NCBI GenBank assembly: GCA_005223145.1
Contig: NJBL01000012.1
Location: 1-43,314, forward strand
From: a bacterium (candidate division B38) B3_B38
GTDB taxonomy: Bacteria; Acidobacteriota; B3-B38; Guanabaribacteriales; B3-B38
Length of the DNA stretch: 43,314 nt
Direction of reading: 5' to 3'
In this document: one piece after another, positions 17,090 through 26,969 of the stretch
Numbering within the stretch: the stretch's first letter is position 1
How the letters are laid out: every line of letters begins with the position of its first letter
Program-made: the position numbers and the translations under genes
The notes under the pieces: model-generated
What the model was told of the DNA's origin: nothing
Seen by the model: only the letters and a program-made list of their open reading frames with translations
Database searches by the model: none

Positions 17090-18331
17090 TTGGAAAGGAG
17101 AATTGTTGTAACAGGAATAGGGCTTATAACCCCTGTTGGAATCGGCACTGAGGAGAGCTGGAGAGCTATCTGCCAGGGAAAGAGTGGAGTGGGACCAATA
17201 ACCCGCTTCGATGCCTCTGAGTATCCCACCCGCATAGCCGCCGAGGTAAAGGGATTTGACCCCCTTCAATGGATAGAGAAAAAAGATCTCCGCAAGATGG
17301 ACACCTTTATCCACTATGCTCTGGCGGCTAGCGCACTGGCACTGGAAGACTCCGGACTGAAAATTGACCATCGCAATGCACCCCGGATAGGGGTTTATAT
17401 TGGCTCGGGAATAGGGGGGCTTCCCTTTATTGAACGGCAGCACAAGATACTCCTGAAAAGTGGACCTCGAAGGATATCGCCCTTTTTTATTCCGGGACTC
17501 ATTGTCAACCTCGCCTCGGGACAGGTCTCCATCCGATATGGGGCAAAAGGTCCCAACTCTGCTGTGTGCACCGCTTGCTCTACCGGAAGCCACGCCATTG
17601 GCGACTCCTTCAGGATAATTGCCCGTGGGGAAGCCGATGCTATGATCACTGGAGGGACCGAGAGCGTCATTACGCCCCTCGCCATTGGGGGATTCAGCGC
17701 TATGAGGGCTCTTTCCACCCGCAATGACCAGCCGGAAAAAGCGAGCCGACCTTTTGACAAAAACCGTGATGGGTTTGTAGTAGGAGAAGGGGCGGGAATC
17801 TTCATCCTGGAGTCCCTGGAGCATGCTCAAGACCGGGGGGCAAACATATATGCTGAAGTGGTGGGTTACGGCATGTCGGGCGATGCTTTCCATATCTCAG
17901 CACCCAGCGAGGACGCTGATGGACCTATTCGAGTGATGCAAAACGCCTTACATGATGCCCATATCGAACCTTCTTATATAGACTATATCAACGCCCACGG
18001 CACCGCCACCCCGGCGGGGGATGTGGTGGAAACCTTAGCCATTAAAAAGGTATTTGGGGAGCATGCCCGGAAAGTGGCCATGAGCTCCACTAAATCGATG
18101 ACCGGCCATCTGTTGGGAGCAGCAGGAGGAGTGGAGGCTGCGTTCAGCGTCCTAACTATCCGCGACCGGATTATCCCTCCCACTATTAATTACGAAACCC
18201 CTGACCCCGAATGCGACCTCGACTATGTTCCCAACAAAGCCCGTAAAGCCACTGTCAATTATGTATTGTCCAATTCTTTTGGATTTGGAGGAACCAACGC
18301 CTCGTTAATATTTAAGAAATTCGGTCAATAG
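17090..18331 (+). CDS. fabF: Beta-ketoacyl-ACP synthase II
   Basis: Elongating condensing enzyme of fatty-acid synthesis, 413 aa. Cys163 in TACSTGSH, His303 in [11 protein letters not shown] and His340 in [11 protein letters not shown] form the catalytic triad; [13 protein letters not shown] closes the fold. The start is TTG 17090 (TTG GAA AGG AGA ATT), giving the canonical (M)[16 protein letters not shown] is 7 nt upstream. It ends the fab cluster; no fabZ, fabI or fabK is in the window. Confidence 0.96.
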   Translation: MERRIVVTGIGLITPVGIGTEESWRAICQGKSGVGPITRFDASEYPTRIAAEVKGFDPLQWIEKKDLRKMDTFIHYALAASALALEDSGLKIDHRNAPRIGVYIGSGIGGLPFIERQHKILLKSGPRRISPFFIPGLIVNLASGQVSIRYGAKGPNSAVCTACSTGSHAIGDSFRIIARGEADAMITGGTESVITPLAIGGFSAMRALSTRNDQPEKASRPFDKNRDGFVVGEGAGIFILESLEHAQDRGANIYAEVVGYGMSGDAFHISAPSEDADGPIRVMQNALHDAHIEPSYIDYINAHGTATPAGDVVETLAIKKVFGEHARKVAMSSTKSMTGHLLGAAGGVEAAFSVLTIRDRIIPPTINYETPDPECDLDYVPNKARKATVNYVLSNSFGFGGTNASLIFKKFGQ

Positions 18332-18420
18332 GCATCTCATTATATTTTAAATAAAAATGTTCTTAATTAAAGGATTTTTTGCTCTGGTTGATCCCCTTTT
18401 ATGACCACAGGAGGACTTAG

Positions 18421-19209
18421 ATGAAGATCATTGTCTGTATAAAGCAAGTCCCCGATACCGAAGCCAAAATCAAAATAGCTCCTGACGGAAGGGCTATAGA
18501 TGATGCAGAAATAAACTATATCATAAACCCCTACGAGGAATATGCTATAGAAGAGGGGCTCCGCACCAAAGAGTCATTGGGAGAGGGGGAAGTAATTCTG
18601 ATATCAGTAGGTCCAGAACGCGCATCTACCGCCTTGAGGAGCGGCCTGGCTATGGGGGCAGACAGGGCCATACACATAAATGACTCCCTCCTTGATGAGA
18701 ACGACCCGTTACTGGTAGCCACCATTTTGAGCAAAGCTATCCAGCAGGAAGGATACAACCTCATCCTCTGCGGAGTTCAGGGGGTGGGAACCGACCATTA
18801 TCAGGTAGGTCCCATTCTGGCAGAGCTGTTGGGAATTCCTCATGTAGGTGTAGTAACCAAGCTGCAAATTTCTCCAGATAAGGCAGTTGCCCATCGGGAG
18901 ATCGAAGGAGTATCGGAAGTGATAGAGACCCCTCTGCCAGCCTTGTTCACTGCGCAGAAAGGATTGAACGAACCCCGCTACCCCTCTCTGAAGGGGATTA
19001 TGATGGCAAAGAAAAAACCGCTAACATTGCTCGACTGCCAGCATCTGGGTTTGAGCGAAGAGGAAGTTAATAAGCTCAAGGGGAAAGCCCTCATCATCAA
19101 GCTGGAGCTACCCCCTATGCGACCCAAGGGGCTTGTGGTACAAGGAGAGCCATCCGAGACAGTAAAACAGCTGATCGAATGGCTCCAGAAGGAAACCGGA
19201 ATTTTATAA
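18421..19209 (+). CDS. etfB: Electron transfer flavoprotein beta subunit
   Basis: Small ETF subunit (262 aa), which binds AMP or a second FAD and shares the bound electrons with EtfA. Seen: MKIIVCIKQVPDTEAKI start, GVQGVGTDHYQVGP, and the ETF-beta signature region VIETPLPALFTAQKGLNEPRYPSLKGIMMAKKK. AGGAGG precedes ATG. EtfA is encoded 1.2 kb downstream with one gene between them. Likely electron acceptor for the acyl-CoA dehydrogenase at 6104; whether it bifurcates cannot be settled here. Confidence 0.95.
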   Translation: MKIIVCIKQVPDTEAKIKIAPDGRAIDDAEINYIINPYEEYAIEEGLRTKESLGEGEVILISVGPERASTALRSGLAMGADRAIHINDSLLDENDPLLVATILSKAIQQEGYNLILCGVQGVGTDHYQVGPILAELLGIPHVGVVTKLQISPDKAVAHREIEGVSEVIETPLPALFTAQKGLNEPRYPSLKGIMMAKKKPLTLLDCQHLGLSEEEVNKLKGKALIIKLELPPMRPKGLVVQGEPSETVKQLIEWLQKETGIL

Positions 19210-19248
19210 ACAATAAACCTTCTCACCTAATAAAAGGATGCCAGGCAA

Positions 19249-20352
19249 ATGAAGAGAAAAAATGCGTTCCCTCAGACATACAAAAGATTCACCAGGAGGG
19301 ATTTTTTAAAAGGAGCTGGGGGGATTACCCTTGGCATCGGTCTATATCCTCCTATAAATAATCTTCATCTTCAGCAGAAGGAAGAAAAGACCCTGACTAA
19401 ATCGGTGGTCGGTTTAGCCAGGGGGGAAAGTATAAGGGAGTCGGTGCAGCGAGCGGTAGCTCTTTCCGGGGGTATGGGATTCATCCAAGCAGGAGATACT
19501 GTTCTGGTAAAACCGAATGTGAATACCGCCGACCCCTATCCCGGAACCAGCAACCCCTCGGTAGTCCACGAAGTGGTGAAGATGGTATGGGAACAAGACC
19601 CCGCCAGGGTGATTGTGGCCGACCGCTCCAGCATGGGAGTCCCCTATGACACTATGGATGCCATGAAGAAGCTTGGGCTCTACGATGCTGCCAAAGACGC
19701 CAAAGCAGAGGTGATGAGCTTTGATTACGATAAATGGATATTGACAAATCCTCCAGCGGCTGACCATTGGAAAGAGAACCACGGCTTCCACATACCGGCT
19801 CTCCTCGGCAAAGTGGATAAGATAATCGCTATTCCGGTTATTAAAACACACGGCATAGCCTTCTTTACCATGTCCCTTAAAATCTTTATCGGGCTTATCC
19901 ACTTAAACGACCGTTACCTCATGCATGGTAAACATACCAGCTATCGCGCCATTGCTCGTGCCAGAGCCTTAGGGGAGGAGCCTCCAAAAGACCTCCCCGA
20001 CACTTATCCCATATTCGCCAGAATGATTGTGGAAACAGGGCTGTCAATTAATCCCTCGCTGATAGTGATGGATGGAACAAAAGCCTTCGTTTCCGGCGGA
20101 CCAGCCCGAGGAGATGAGGTTGAGCCTAATCTGATAGTCGCATCCCGAGACCGTATTGCCAACGATGTCACAGGCTTAGCAATCTTAAAGAAATATGGCA
20201 CCGAGGAGCGCATTCAGCAGAAAAGCGTATGGGAGCAGGTTCAGATAAAACGGGCGGTTGAGCTGGGATTAGGAGCAAAAGAGCTCTCCCAGATTGAGCT
20301 CAAAGCCGAAGGGGTACCGGAGTTGGAGGAGATAAAGGCTCAGATGGTATAA
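19249..20352 (+). CDS. Tat-exported DUF362 domain protein
   Basis: 367-aa protein of the DUF362 family (function unknown). The N-terminus has a twin-arginine signal, TRRDFLKGAGG around residues 15-25, followed by a short hydrophobic stretch, so the folded protein is probably exported, perhaps with a cofactor. Family segments: GDTVLVKPNVNT, VIVADRSSMG, IIAIPVIKTHGIAFFTMSLK. No ferredoxin-like CxxCxxC cluster is present, unlike the longer DUF362-ferredoxin fusions. AAAGG is 11 nt before ATG. It sits between etfB and etfA, which is odd for an exported protein and suggests a functional link with ETF-fed electron flow or a chance insertion. Confidence 0.87.
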   Translation: MKRKNAFPQTYKRFTRRDFLKGAGGITLGIGLYPPINNLHLQQKEEKTLTKSVVGLARGESIRESVQRAVALSGGMGFIQAGDTVLVKPNVNTADPYPGTSNPSVVHEVVKMVWEQDPARVIVADRSSMGVPYDTMDAMKKLGLYDAAKDAKAEVMSFDYDKWILTNPPAADHWKENHGFHIPALLGKVDKIIAIPVIKTHGIAFFTMSLKIFIGLIHLNDRYLMHGKHTSYRAIARARALGEEPPKDLPDTYPIFARMIVETGLSINPSLIVMDGTKAFVSGGPARGDEVEPNLIVASRDRIANDVTGLAILKKYGTEERIQQKSVWEQVQIKRAVELGLGAKELSQIELKAEGVPELEEIKAQMV

Positions 20353-20421
20353 CAATTAAACAGACAAAGCATAGCGCAGTTCACAGAAAAACTATGCTGG
20401 AAAAGGAGGATTGATAAGGAA

Positions 20422-21411
20422 ATGCCTCAAGGAGTTTTGGTTTTTGCCGAACTGAGGGAAGGGATAGTAAAGAAAGCCTCGCTTGAAGCGACCTCCGAAG
20501 GCTATCGTATAGCTAAGCAGTTGGGGGAGGAGCTGAGTGTGCTCCTTATAGGGTCCTCCATAAAACAGCTGCCATCCAAGCTGTTTCCTTACGGTGCCTG
20601 TAAAGTCCATCTTGCTGACCACCCTTTATTAGAGCAATACTCTTCCGAAGGATACAGCGAAATCGCTTATAATTTAATAAAAGATAAAGATCCGTCTATT
20701 GTTCTCTTCCCGGCTACCGCCATGGGCAGGGATATTGCCCCCCGCCTGGCGGCAAGGTTGAAGGTGGGCTTAGCCAGCGATTGCACCGCTTTGCAGTTGG
20801 ACGAAGAGAAGCGGCTGGAATGCCGACGCCCAGTCTACAGCGGGAAAGCCTTTGCGTTGGTCAACCTCACCTCCACACCTCAAATGGCAACCTTGCGACC
20901 CAATATCTTCAACGCCGAGGAATTGAAAGAGCCCCCCAAAGGGGAGGTTATAGAGCTTTCAGTGGAATTGAAACCCGAAAGTATCCGGGCGAAGGTCATT
21001 GATTTGATAAAACCGGAACAGGAGGTTCCCGACCTGTCAGAAGCCATTGTTATCGTCTCAGGCGGGAGAGGTATGAAGAATGGCGAAAACTTCGAGCTTC
21101 TGGAATCCTTAGCATCAACTCTTCAGGGGGCAGTAGGTGCTTCACGGGCGGCGGTTGATGCCGGCTGGGTGGACCATCAAATCCAGGTGGGACAGACGGG
21201 AAAGGTGGTCTCCCCTCAGCTTTACATTGCCTGTGGAATATCCGGTGCTATTCAGCACCTGGCGGGTATGTCTTCCTCAAAATATATTATCGCCATTAAT
21301 AAAGACCCTGAAGCCCCTGTCTTCAAGGTGGCAGATTTCGGAATTGTAGGAGACCTGTTCGAGGTGATACCCTGTCTTACCGAAGCCCTTCAGAAGCTCA
21401 GCAAGGCATAG
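20422..21411 (+). CDS. etfA: Electron transfer flavoprotein alpha subunit
   Basis: 329-aa large ETF subunit with the FAD domain at its C-terminal half: VSGGRGMKNGENFELLE, VGASRAAVDAGWV, QVGQTGKVVSPQLYIACGISGAIQHLAGM and INKDPEAPVF, all typical FAD contacts. The N-terminal half carries the ETF fold shared with EtfB. AAGGAGG lies 12 nt and AAGGA 1 nt before ATG. Pairs with etfB. It is the last plus-strand gene before the efflux operon, which converges with it at a 46-nt gap holding no clear terminator. Confidence 0.95.
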   Translation: MPQGVLVFAELREGIVKKASLEATSEGYRIAKQLGEELSVLLIGSSIKQLPSKLFPYGACKVHLADHPLLEQYSSEGYSEIAYNLIKDKDPSIVLFPATAMGRDIAPRLAARLKVGLASDCTALQLDEEKRLECRRPVYSGKAFALVNLTSTPQMATLRPNIFNAEELKEPPKGEVIELSVELKPESIRAKVIDLIKPEQEVPDLSEAIVIVSGGRGMKNGENFELLESLASTLQGAVGASRAAVDAGWVDHQIQVGQTGKVVSPQLYIACGISGAIQHLAGMSSSKYIIAINKDPEAPVFKVADFGIVGDLFEVIPCLTEALQKLSKA

Positions 21412-21457
21412 CAGTTAATCCCCATATTTTCAGAGATGGTGAAGGAGAAAGAGAGTC

Positions 21458-23119
21458 TTAATCCTTCACAACGATATTGCTATCCTTGAGGAGAGTTCCC
21501 ATCACCCTTTTAAGAGCGAAGAGGGAGATGTTGTAATCGACAATAACCCTCCTCTCATTACTCATCGCCGTTGCCAAATCGGTCTGCAATCTCAGAACTT
21601 GAAAGTTGGTGGAAGTCCCTACGGCAAACTTCTTCTGCTCAGCCTCCAGCTGTTTCTCCGCCAGCTCTCTCGCCTTTCGAGTAGCTTCCACCCTCTTTAT
21701 ATTAGTCTCCACTGCCCTGACCGCCTGGCGCACTTCCAGGATGATGCTCAGCTCCAGATTTTTAAGTCGTGCCTCCTCTTGAGTCAGCTCTACTTTCGAG
21801 CGGGCATGGGCACTTTCCGCCGCCCGGTTCTGGATGGGAAGGGAGATATTAAATCCGATATTCCAATCGCGATAGTCAAGGCTAAAAACATCCTTCATCG
21901 CACCTCCAAGCCCCCCTTCAATAACACCAAGAAGCTTCGGTTCTTGTTCAAAACTGCGGCCTTTTTCATAAATTAGATATAACCCATCCAATCCATTCGC
22001 AGCAAAAGAGGCTACCAAATCAACAGCCGGGCGCATCTGATTCTTAGTGTACCTGATACTCAGTTCCTTACTACTGATGGCGATCTTTTGCCTATCGTAA
22101 TCAGGTCGGTTCTGGAAGGCGGTTTCAATACACTCTTGCAAGTTGAAACTCTGCAGCTCAAATGGGGGTTTGTCAGTGGGGATTATTTCCACCTCCCAGG
22201 AATCAAGGTCAATGGTGGGGTCGATGGCCATTTTCAACTGGTCCTGAGCATCCCTGATGGCGCTCTCTCCTACAATTATCCCCTCTTCCCTGCTGGCTAC
22301 CGCTGCCTCTGCCTGAGTTATCTCAATGGGTGCCATAGTTCCTACCTCTACTTTGGTGCGATTCATATCCAGTTGGTCCTGGGCTAATTTCAAAGACTGT
22401 CGGTTGACCTCCAGGTCTTGAATCCTGAACACCAGCTCCCAGTAGAGCCGCTGAACCTCTGCCAGAATAGTCATCAATTGCGCTCTGAACTGCTTATCAG
22501 ACATCTCGCTGTTATTCTGAGCTATGGATATGTTATATTTGGTGTTTTCTACGCCGAAATTTTTCCACAGAGGCTGGGTGAATTGAAGACTCAGCACCGG
22601 TCTATGGTAAGGGTTATAGTTGGTGAAGGGGCTATTAGAGGAGCGGCGAACCTCCGTGTAGGACACCTGGAAGTTTCCACCGGTGACCAGATTCTTCGTT
22701 ATCCCTCCCCGAAGGGAGTAATTGTCGCTAGTATTTATATCCTGGGCTGAAAACACGTCCCAGGGCTCGCTACTGCTCTTCTGATAAGAGGTGCTTAGGG
22801 TGGACTGATAGTCGAAATAGCCCATCGACTCCCCTACCCTCTCGTCGGCTATCCGGGTGTTGTAGCGTTCTATCTGTATATTGAGGTTCCTCTCCATGGC
22901 CATCTCCAGAGCATCACGAAGGGAGAAGTACAACTTCTTCACCTCTTGTAGAGAGCCGGCAGAGTAAGGATAACCATCGTCCTTTCCCACTGCACTGCTC
23001 CCCTTTACGGGAAGAGCAGAAAAAGCAAGAAATAGCATGAGGAGCATCAGAAGAAGACCCTTGGAATAGGGACAATCCCTTCTTCCCTTTTTTTGGAAAA
23101 GTTCATTTAAGTTATGCAT
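21458..23119 (-). CDS. TolC-type outer-membrane efflux protein
   Basis: 553-aa outer membrane factor of the TolC family, forming a beta-barrel and a periplasmic helical tunnel. A signal peptide covers about residues 20-42 (hydrophobic LLLMLLMLFLAFSALPV). Two internal repeats of long helices rich in Q, E and K are visible (AEVQRLYWELVFRIQDLEVNRQSLKLAQ and EARLKNLELSIILEVRQAV regions). GGAGG precedes ATG 23119. It is the last gene of the MFP-ABC-permease-TolC set, separated from the permease by 236 nt; a TATAAT (23195-23190, minus) in that gap may give it its own promoter, with no good -35. Confidence 0.93.
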   Translation of the reverse strand: MHNLNELFQKKGRRDCPYSKGLLLMLLMLFLAFSALPVKGSSAVGKDDGYPYSAGSLQEVKKLYFSLRDALEMAMERNLNIQIERYNTRIADERVGESMGYFDYQSTLSTSYQKSSSEPWDVFSAQDINTSDNYSLRGGITKNLVTGGNFQVSYTEVRRSSNSPFTNYNPYHRPVLSLQFTQPLWKNFGVENTKYNISIAQNNSEMSDKQFRAQLMTILAEVQRLYWELVFRIQDLEVNRQSLKLAQDQLDMNRTKVEVGTMAPIEITQAEAAVASREEGIIVGESAIRDAQDQLKMAIDPTIDLDSWEVEIIPTDKPPFELQSFNLQECIETAFQNRPDYDRQKIAISSKELSIRYTKNQMRPAVDLVASFAANGLDGLYLIYEKGRSFEQEPKLLGVIEGGLGGAMKDVFSLDYRDWNIGFNISLPIQNRAAESAHARSKVELTQEEARLKNLELSIILEVRQAVRAVETNIKRVEATRKARELAEKQLEAEQKKFAVGTSTNFQVLRLQTDLATAMSNERRVIVDYNISLFALKRVMGTLLKDSNIVVKD

Positions 23120-23355
23120 CGGATACCTCCTGTAATGGTTGAATGTTTCATCTTCTTTTATTTACGAAAAGGACCCTCTATTTGTTTCCATTATAAGCGA
23201 TAGCAACCCTTTTATCATCAAACTTGGCTTGCAAAATTTAAGCTGATTTCCCCATTGCAAGACCCCGAAGTCTAAGAATCATCGGAAAGAGTTTATACCT
23301 CTCCTCTCTCTATTACAACCCTATTTATCGCTTGAAATGGATATAAAGGCGCAGT

Positions 23356-24573
23356 TTACTCGTATCTTAAAGCATCTATGGGATTCAATTTGGAAGCTTT
23401 GCGGGCAGGATAAAAGCCAAAGAATACTCCCACAGCAGCGCTGAACACGAAAGCCAGTCCTATAGAGGCTACTGACACCATGGTTGGCCAGCCAGCAATG
23501 GAGGAGATAACCCTGGAACCGATAATCCCGGCGATAATTCCTATCAACCCTCCAGTCAAGCTGAGGACAACCGCCTCTACCAGAAACTGCATGAGTATAT
23601 CCCTCTCCCGGGCACCTACTGACAGTCTTATTCCTATCTCCCGAATCCTTTCCGTCACCGACACGAGCATAATGTTCATAATCCCGATGCCACCCACCAG
23701 GAGGGAGACAGAAGCGATGCCTGCCAGGAGTATGGTCATAGTCCCGGCGGTCTCGGTAACCGCCTCCTGTATATCCGCCATATTCCTGATGCTGAAATCG
23801 TCTTCCTCGTAATCTGCCAGGTTGTGCCTCCGACGCAGCAGCTCTCTGATCTCCTGCTCGGCATTGCTCATACTTTCGGCACTTACGGCTGAAACGACTA
23901 TACTATTTATGTGTTGAATCCCTAATAGCCTTTTCTGAGCCGTGGTATACGGAACCAGTATCACATCATCCTGGTCGTACCAGCCCCCTGCCTGACCCCT
24001 CTCTCCCAGAACACCAAGCACAGTGAAAGGAATCTGCCTTATTCTGATAATCTCCCCAATGGGGCTGACATCGCTGAATAGGTTCTCCACCACCGTCTTT
24101 CCCAAAACGCAGAACTTAGCCGCTCCCTTGATGTCCCCCCTTCGGAAGAAAATTCCCGCGTCCATCTTCCAGCCCCTGATGGCGAGAATATCTGCACCGG
24201 TACCCGAGATGGAGGGATTCCAGTTCTTATTCTTGTATACTACTTGAGCACGGGTGTTCACCTCCGGGGAGATCATTTCAACGGAGGGGCACTCCTCTAC
24301 GATAGCTTCGGCATCCTCTGGCTTCAGAGTGGTTCTACTCCCCCACCCTCCATGGACACCGTGCCGGAAGGAGCTTCCCGGGCGGACGAATAAAAGGTTG
24401 CTTCCCAGCTGGGATATTCTCTCTTGAACGGAGACCTTAGCTCCCTGCCCTATGCTCACCATAGCCACCACTGCCAGCACCCCTACAATAATCCCCAGCA
24501 TGGTCAGAAAGGAGCGCATCTTATTCTTATTCAATGCTTTCAGAGCTACTTGCACCGTCTTCAGAAGGTTCAT
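23356..24573 (-). CDS. MacB-like ABC transporter permease
   Basis: 405-aa mechanotransmission-type permease: one N-terminal membrane helix (about residues 20-42, FLTMLGIIVGVLAVVAMVSIG), a large periplasmic MacB-PCD domain of ~220 residues, then three helices in the FtsX domain (TMTILLAGIASVSLLVGGIGIMNIMLV onward) ending PARKASKLNPIDALRYE, a classic ending. The ATPase is a separate gene upstream, unlike MacB of enteric bacteria. Works with the MFP and TolC genes around it, probably pumping a peptide, lipid or drug from the periplasm. Confidence 0.94.
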   Translation of the reverse strand: MNLLKTVQVALKALNKNKMRSFLTMLGIIVGVLAVVAMVSIGQGAKVSVQERISQLGSNLLFVRPGSSFRHGVHGGWGSRTTLKPEDAEAIVEECPSVEMISPEVNTRAQVVYKNKNWNPSISGTGADILAIRGWKMDAGIFFRRGDIKGAAKFCVLGKTVVENLFSDVSPIGEIIRIRQIPFTVLGVLGERGQAGGWYDQDDVILVPYTTAQKRLLGIQHINSIVVSAVSAESMSNAEQEIRELLRRRHNLADYEEDDFSIRNMADIQEAVTETAGTMTILLAGIASVSLLVGGIGIMNIMLVSVTERIREIGIRLSVGARERDILMQFLVEAVVLSLTGGLIGIIAGIIGSRVISSIAGWPTMVSVASIGLAFVFSAAVGVFFGFYPARKASKLNPIDALRYE

Positions 24574-24608
24574 AGGACAATCTCCATCCTTTCAGTTAAT
24601 ATGGTTAT

Positions 24609-25316
24609 TCAATCTTTAATAATTTCCCTTTTTACTATCTCCCCATCTCTGAACAAAATCATCTTTTTAGCAAACTTGGAAATCTCCAGGTCGTGAGTTA
24701 CCAGGATTATGGTGATTTTTTTCTCATTGTTCAATTTTTCGAAAATCTCCATAATCTCCGCACCGCTTTGGCTATCCACATTTCCGGTCGGCTCGTCAGC
24801 CAGAATTATGGAGGGGTTATTCACCAATGCCCGAGCAATAGCCACCCGTTGCTGCTCTCCGCCGGAAAGCTGGTGAGTATAATGCATCTTCCTGCCCGCA
24901 AGCCCGACCAGCGCCAGGGATTCTTCTGCTAACCTATTCCTCTTCTTGGTGGGGACATTGGAGTAAAGCAGAGGCAGCTCTACATTCTCCATAGCGGTAG
25001 TCCGCGGAAGGAGATTGAACATTTGAAAAACAAAACCAATCTTCTTATTACGGATATAAGCGAGCTGTTTTTTATCGAGCTTTGATACCTCGGTTCCCTC
25101 CAACAGGTATTGCCCCGAGGTCGGTCTATCCAGACAGCCAATGATATTCATAAGAGTAGATTTTCCCGAGCCGGATGGACCCATTATAGCAAGGAAATCC
25201 CCACCCTTGACCTCGAAGGACACACCCCGTAGAGCAACAACTTTAACCTCCCCAAGATGATAGATTTTGGTTAAACTCTCAACCCTGATCAGCTCACTAT
25301 TCACTCTGTTGTCCAT
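24609..25316 (-). CDS. ABC transporter ATP-binding protein (LolD/MacB type)
   Basis: 235-aa nucleotide-binding domain. Walker [10 protein letters not shown] (residues 46-54), Q-loop [19 protein letters not shown], signature [15 protein letters not shown], Walker [14 protein letters not shown] and switch histidine VTHD. The [10 protein letters not shown] segment is typical of LolD/MacB ATPases. Ends 35 nt before the permease start. Powers the membrane permease MacB-type component; substrate unknown. Confidence 0.95.
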   Translation of the reverse strand: MDNRVNSELIRVESLTKIYHLGEVKVVALRGVSFEVKGGDFLAIMGPSGSGKSTLMNIIGCLDRPTSGQYLLEGTEVSKLDKKQLAYIRNKKIGFVFQMFNLLPRTTAMENVELPLLYSNVPTKKRNRLAEESLALVGLAGRKMHYTHQLSGGEQQRVAIARALVNNPSIILADEPTGNVDSQSGAEIMEIFEKLNNEKKITIILVTHDLEISKFAKKMILFRDGEIVKREIIKD

Positions 25317-25348
25317 TTCACCCTCTCCAAAGCAGACCTATGTTGGTA

Positions 25349-26662
25349 CTAAGGACCTCGCCGCAGTCCGAAAGGCATAAAGCCACCGCGTCTACCCTCC
25401 CTTGAAGTGGTGGTGGAACCGCCTTCCATTCCGGTAATCAACAGTTGCCCCTCCTTCAAATCCCCCCGGCGTACTTCGGTGTAGTTGTAATCACTTATTC
25501 CCGGCAAGAAGAATATGGGGACCAGCTCGTTCTTCTCATTCAGGGTCCACACCCTGGAGCCGCTCTCCCTTAAAGCCATCCTCGCTCTTCTGGCTTCTTC
25601 TCCTCCTCTTTCTGGCATCTCTCGCATAGCTTCTTCTCCTCCTCCTTCTGACCTCTCTCCCATCATCCTTTCATGGAGGGAAGCCAACTGTTCAGGAGAT
25701 AAAGGAGGGTTAAAGCTCACAGCCCGGTTGGGTACTATGAGAACACCCTTACTCTCGGCAACGATGATGGTGACTGTGGCTGTCATTCCGGGCTTTAGCT
25801 TCATCTCTGGGTTTTCTACCTCTATGATGGTATCATAGGTTATCACATTTTGCACTTCCACCGGCGAGAACCTCACCTGGGTAACTTTGCCATAAAAGGT
25901 ATCATCGGGGAAAGCATCCACAGTAAATTTAGACCGCTGACCCTCTTTCACCTTGCCGATGTCTGCCTCGTCTACACTGCAGTTAACTTGCATCTCCCTC
26001 AAATCGTTGGCAATGACAAAGAGAACCGGAGCCTGAAAGCTGGCCGCCACCGTCTGCCCCACATTGACATTACGGGAGATCACTATGCCATCAATAGGGG
26101 AGGATATAACCGTATGCTCCAAATCTACCTGGATGGTATCGAGCTGGGCTTGAGCTTGCTCCAGTCGAGCCTGGTTGGCTTTCACATCTGCCTGGGAGGA
26201 AAGGTAGAGCTCCTCCGCTTTCTCCCGCTCTTCGGGTGAGACCAATCCCCTCTGGAAAAGCTCCTCATTCCGCTCCAGACTCTTCTTGGCATTACTCTCG
26301 TTAATCTGAGATTTCTCCAGCGCTGCTACAGCACTCCGGTAATTGGCTTCGTTCTGCTTTACCCGGGTGAGAAATAACGACTGCTCCAGCTCAGCAATAA
26401 CCTGACCTTCTTTAACCCGGGAATTGAAATCGGCATACAGCTTGGCAATCCTTCCCGAGACCTGGCTGCCAACCTCTACCGTGTTGATGGCATTCAGGCT
26501 CCCGGTGGCTACCACTGTCGCCTGAATATCACCCCTGACCACAGGCTCTGTCCTGTATTTGATAGAGGAAGAACCTCTATTGTTTAGCAGAGTATATCCT
26601 ACCGCAATAGCCGCAACAAGAAGGGGTAAGATAATAAGTAGTGAAAGGGTCTTCTTTCTCAT
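25349..26662 (-). CDS. Efflux membrane-fusion (periplasmic adaptor) protein
   Basis: 437-aa MacA/HlyD-type adaptor linking permease and TolC. N-terminal hydrophobic anchor (about residues 5-25), lipoyl half-motif VVATGSLNAINTVEVGSQVSGRI, an alpha-hairpin of ~100 residues (QNEANYRSAVAALEKSQ... region), the second lipoyl half TVISSPIDGIVISRNVNVGQTV, and a beta-barrel. The C-terminal third holds an unusual low-complexity stretch rich in Glu, Arg, Gly and Met (about residues 330-370) before the membrane-proximal domain, and an Arg/Gly-rich tail. GGAG precedes ATG. First gene of the efflux operon. Confidence 0.93.
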   Translation of the reverse strand: MRKKTLSLLIILPLLVAAIAVGYTLLNNRGSSSIKYRTEPVVRGDIQATVVATGSLNAINTVEVGSQVSGRIAKLYADFNSRVKEGQVIAELEQSLFLTRVKQNEANYRSAVAALEKSQINESNAKKSLERNEELFQRGLVSPEEREKAEELYLSSQADVKANQARLEQAQAQLDTIQVDLEHTVISSPIDGIVISRNVNVGQTVAASFQAPVLFVIANDLREMQVNCSVDEADIGKVKEGQRSKFTVDAFPDDTFYGKVTQVRFSPVEVQNVITYDTIIEVENPEMKLKPGMTATVTIIVAESKGVLIVPNRAVSFNPPLSPEQLASLHERMMGERSEGGGEEAMREMPERGGEEARRARMALRESGSRVWTLNEKNELVPIFFLPGISDYNYTEVRRGDLKEGQLLITGMEGGSTTTSREGRRGGFMPFGLRRGP

Positions 26663-26744
26663 CTGTCCACTCCTGACTCGTTAAAATTTGCACTTATCAT
26701 TTTACTATTATTAGACCATCAATAACACCAAAAAGTTAAATAAG

Positions 26745-26866
26745 AGAGACAAAATTTGATGAATAAGATCCCCTTTTTAAGAGTCAATCAACAAAAGCAT
26801 CTGCCATAATCCCCTTTGAGGAACCATCCGCCTCTTATTTTATCAAAGAAAGGATATTTTGTCTCT
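26745..26866. repeat. 11-bp inverted repeat pair, 100 nt apart
   Basis: AGAGACAAAAT at 26745-26755 and its exact complement ATTTTGTCTCT at 26856-26866. The arms are too far apart for a simple terminator; they could be paired regulator sites or the ends of a small non-autonomous element of 122 bp. Confidence 0.5.
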
Positions 26867-26929
26867 ATGAATAATCAAACAACAGCTCCCAACTATTAGA
26901 TATCCTTTCGACAGATGGGGATAAAAATC

Positions 26930-26957
26930 TTGACTTTTAGCGTGGTTCTGCTATTCT
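26930..26957 (+). promoter_or_regulatory. Promoter of pyrE
   Basis: TTGACT (26930-26935), 16-nt spacer, TATTCT (26952-26957). The expected transcription start (about 26963-26965) is only ~5-7 nt before the pyrE ATG. Confidence 0.65.
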
Positions 26958-26969
26958 AAATTAAATAAT

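Larger units (their letters stand above)
26663..26969. other. Divergent intergenic region (efflux operon / pyrE)
   Basis: 307 nt without a gene. It holds the pyrE promoter at its right end, an 11-bp inverted repeat pair 100 nt apart (listed separately), and two copies of ATCCCCTTT-like sequence (about 26768-26776 and 26810-26818). I found no convincing minus-strand promoter for the efflux operon. Confidence 0.5.
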
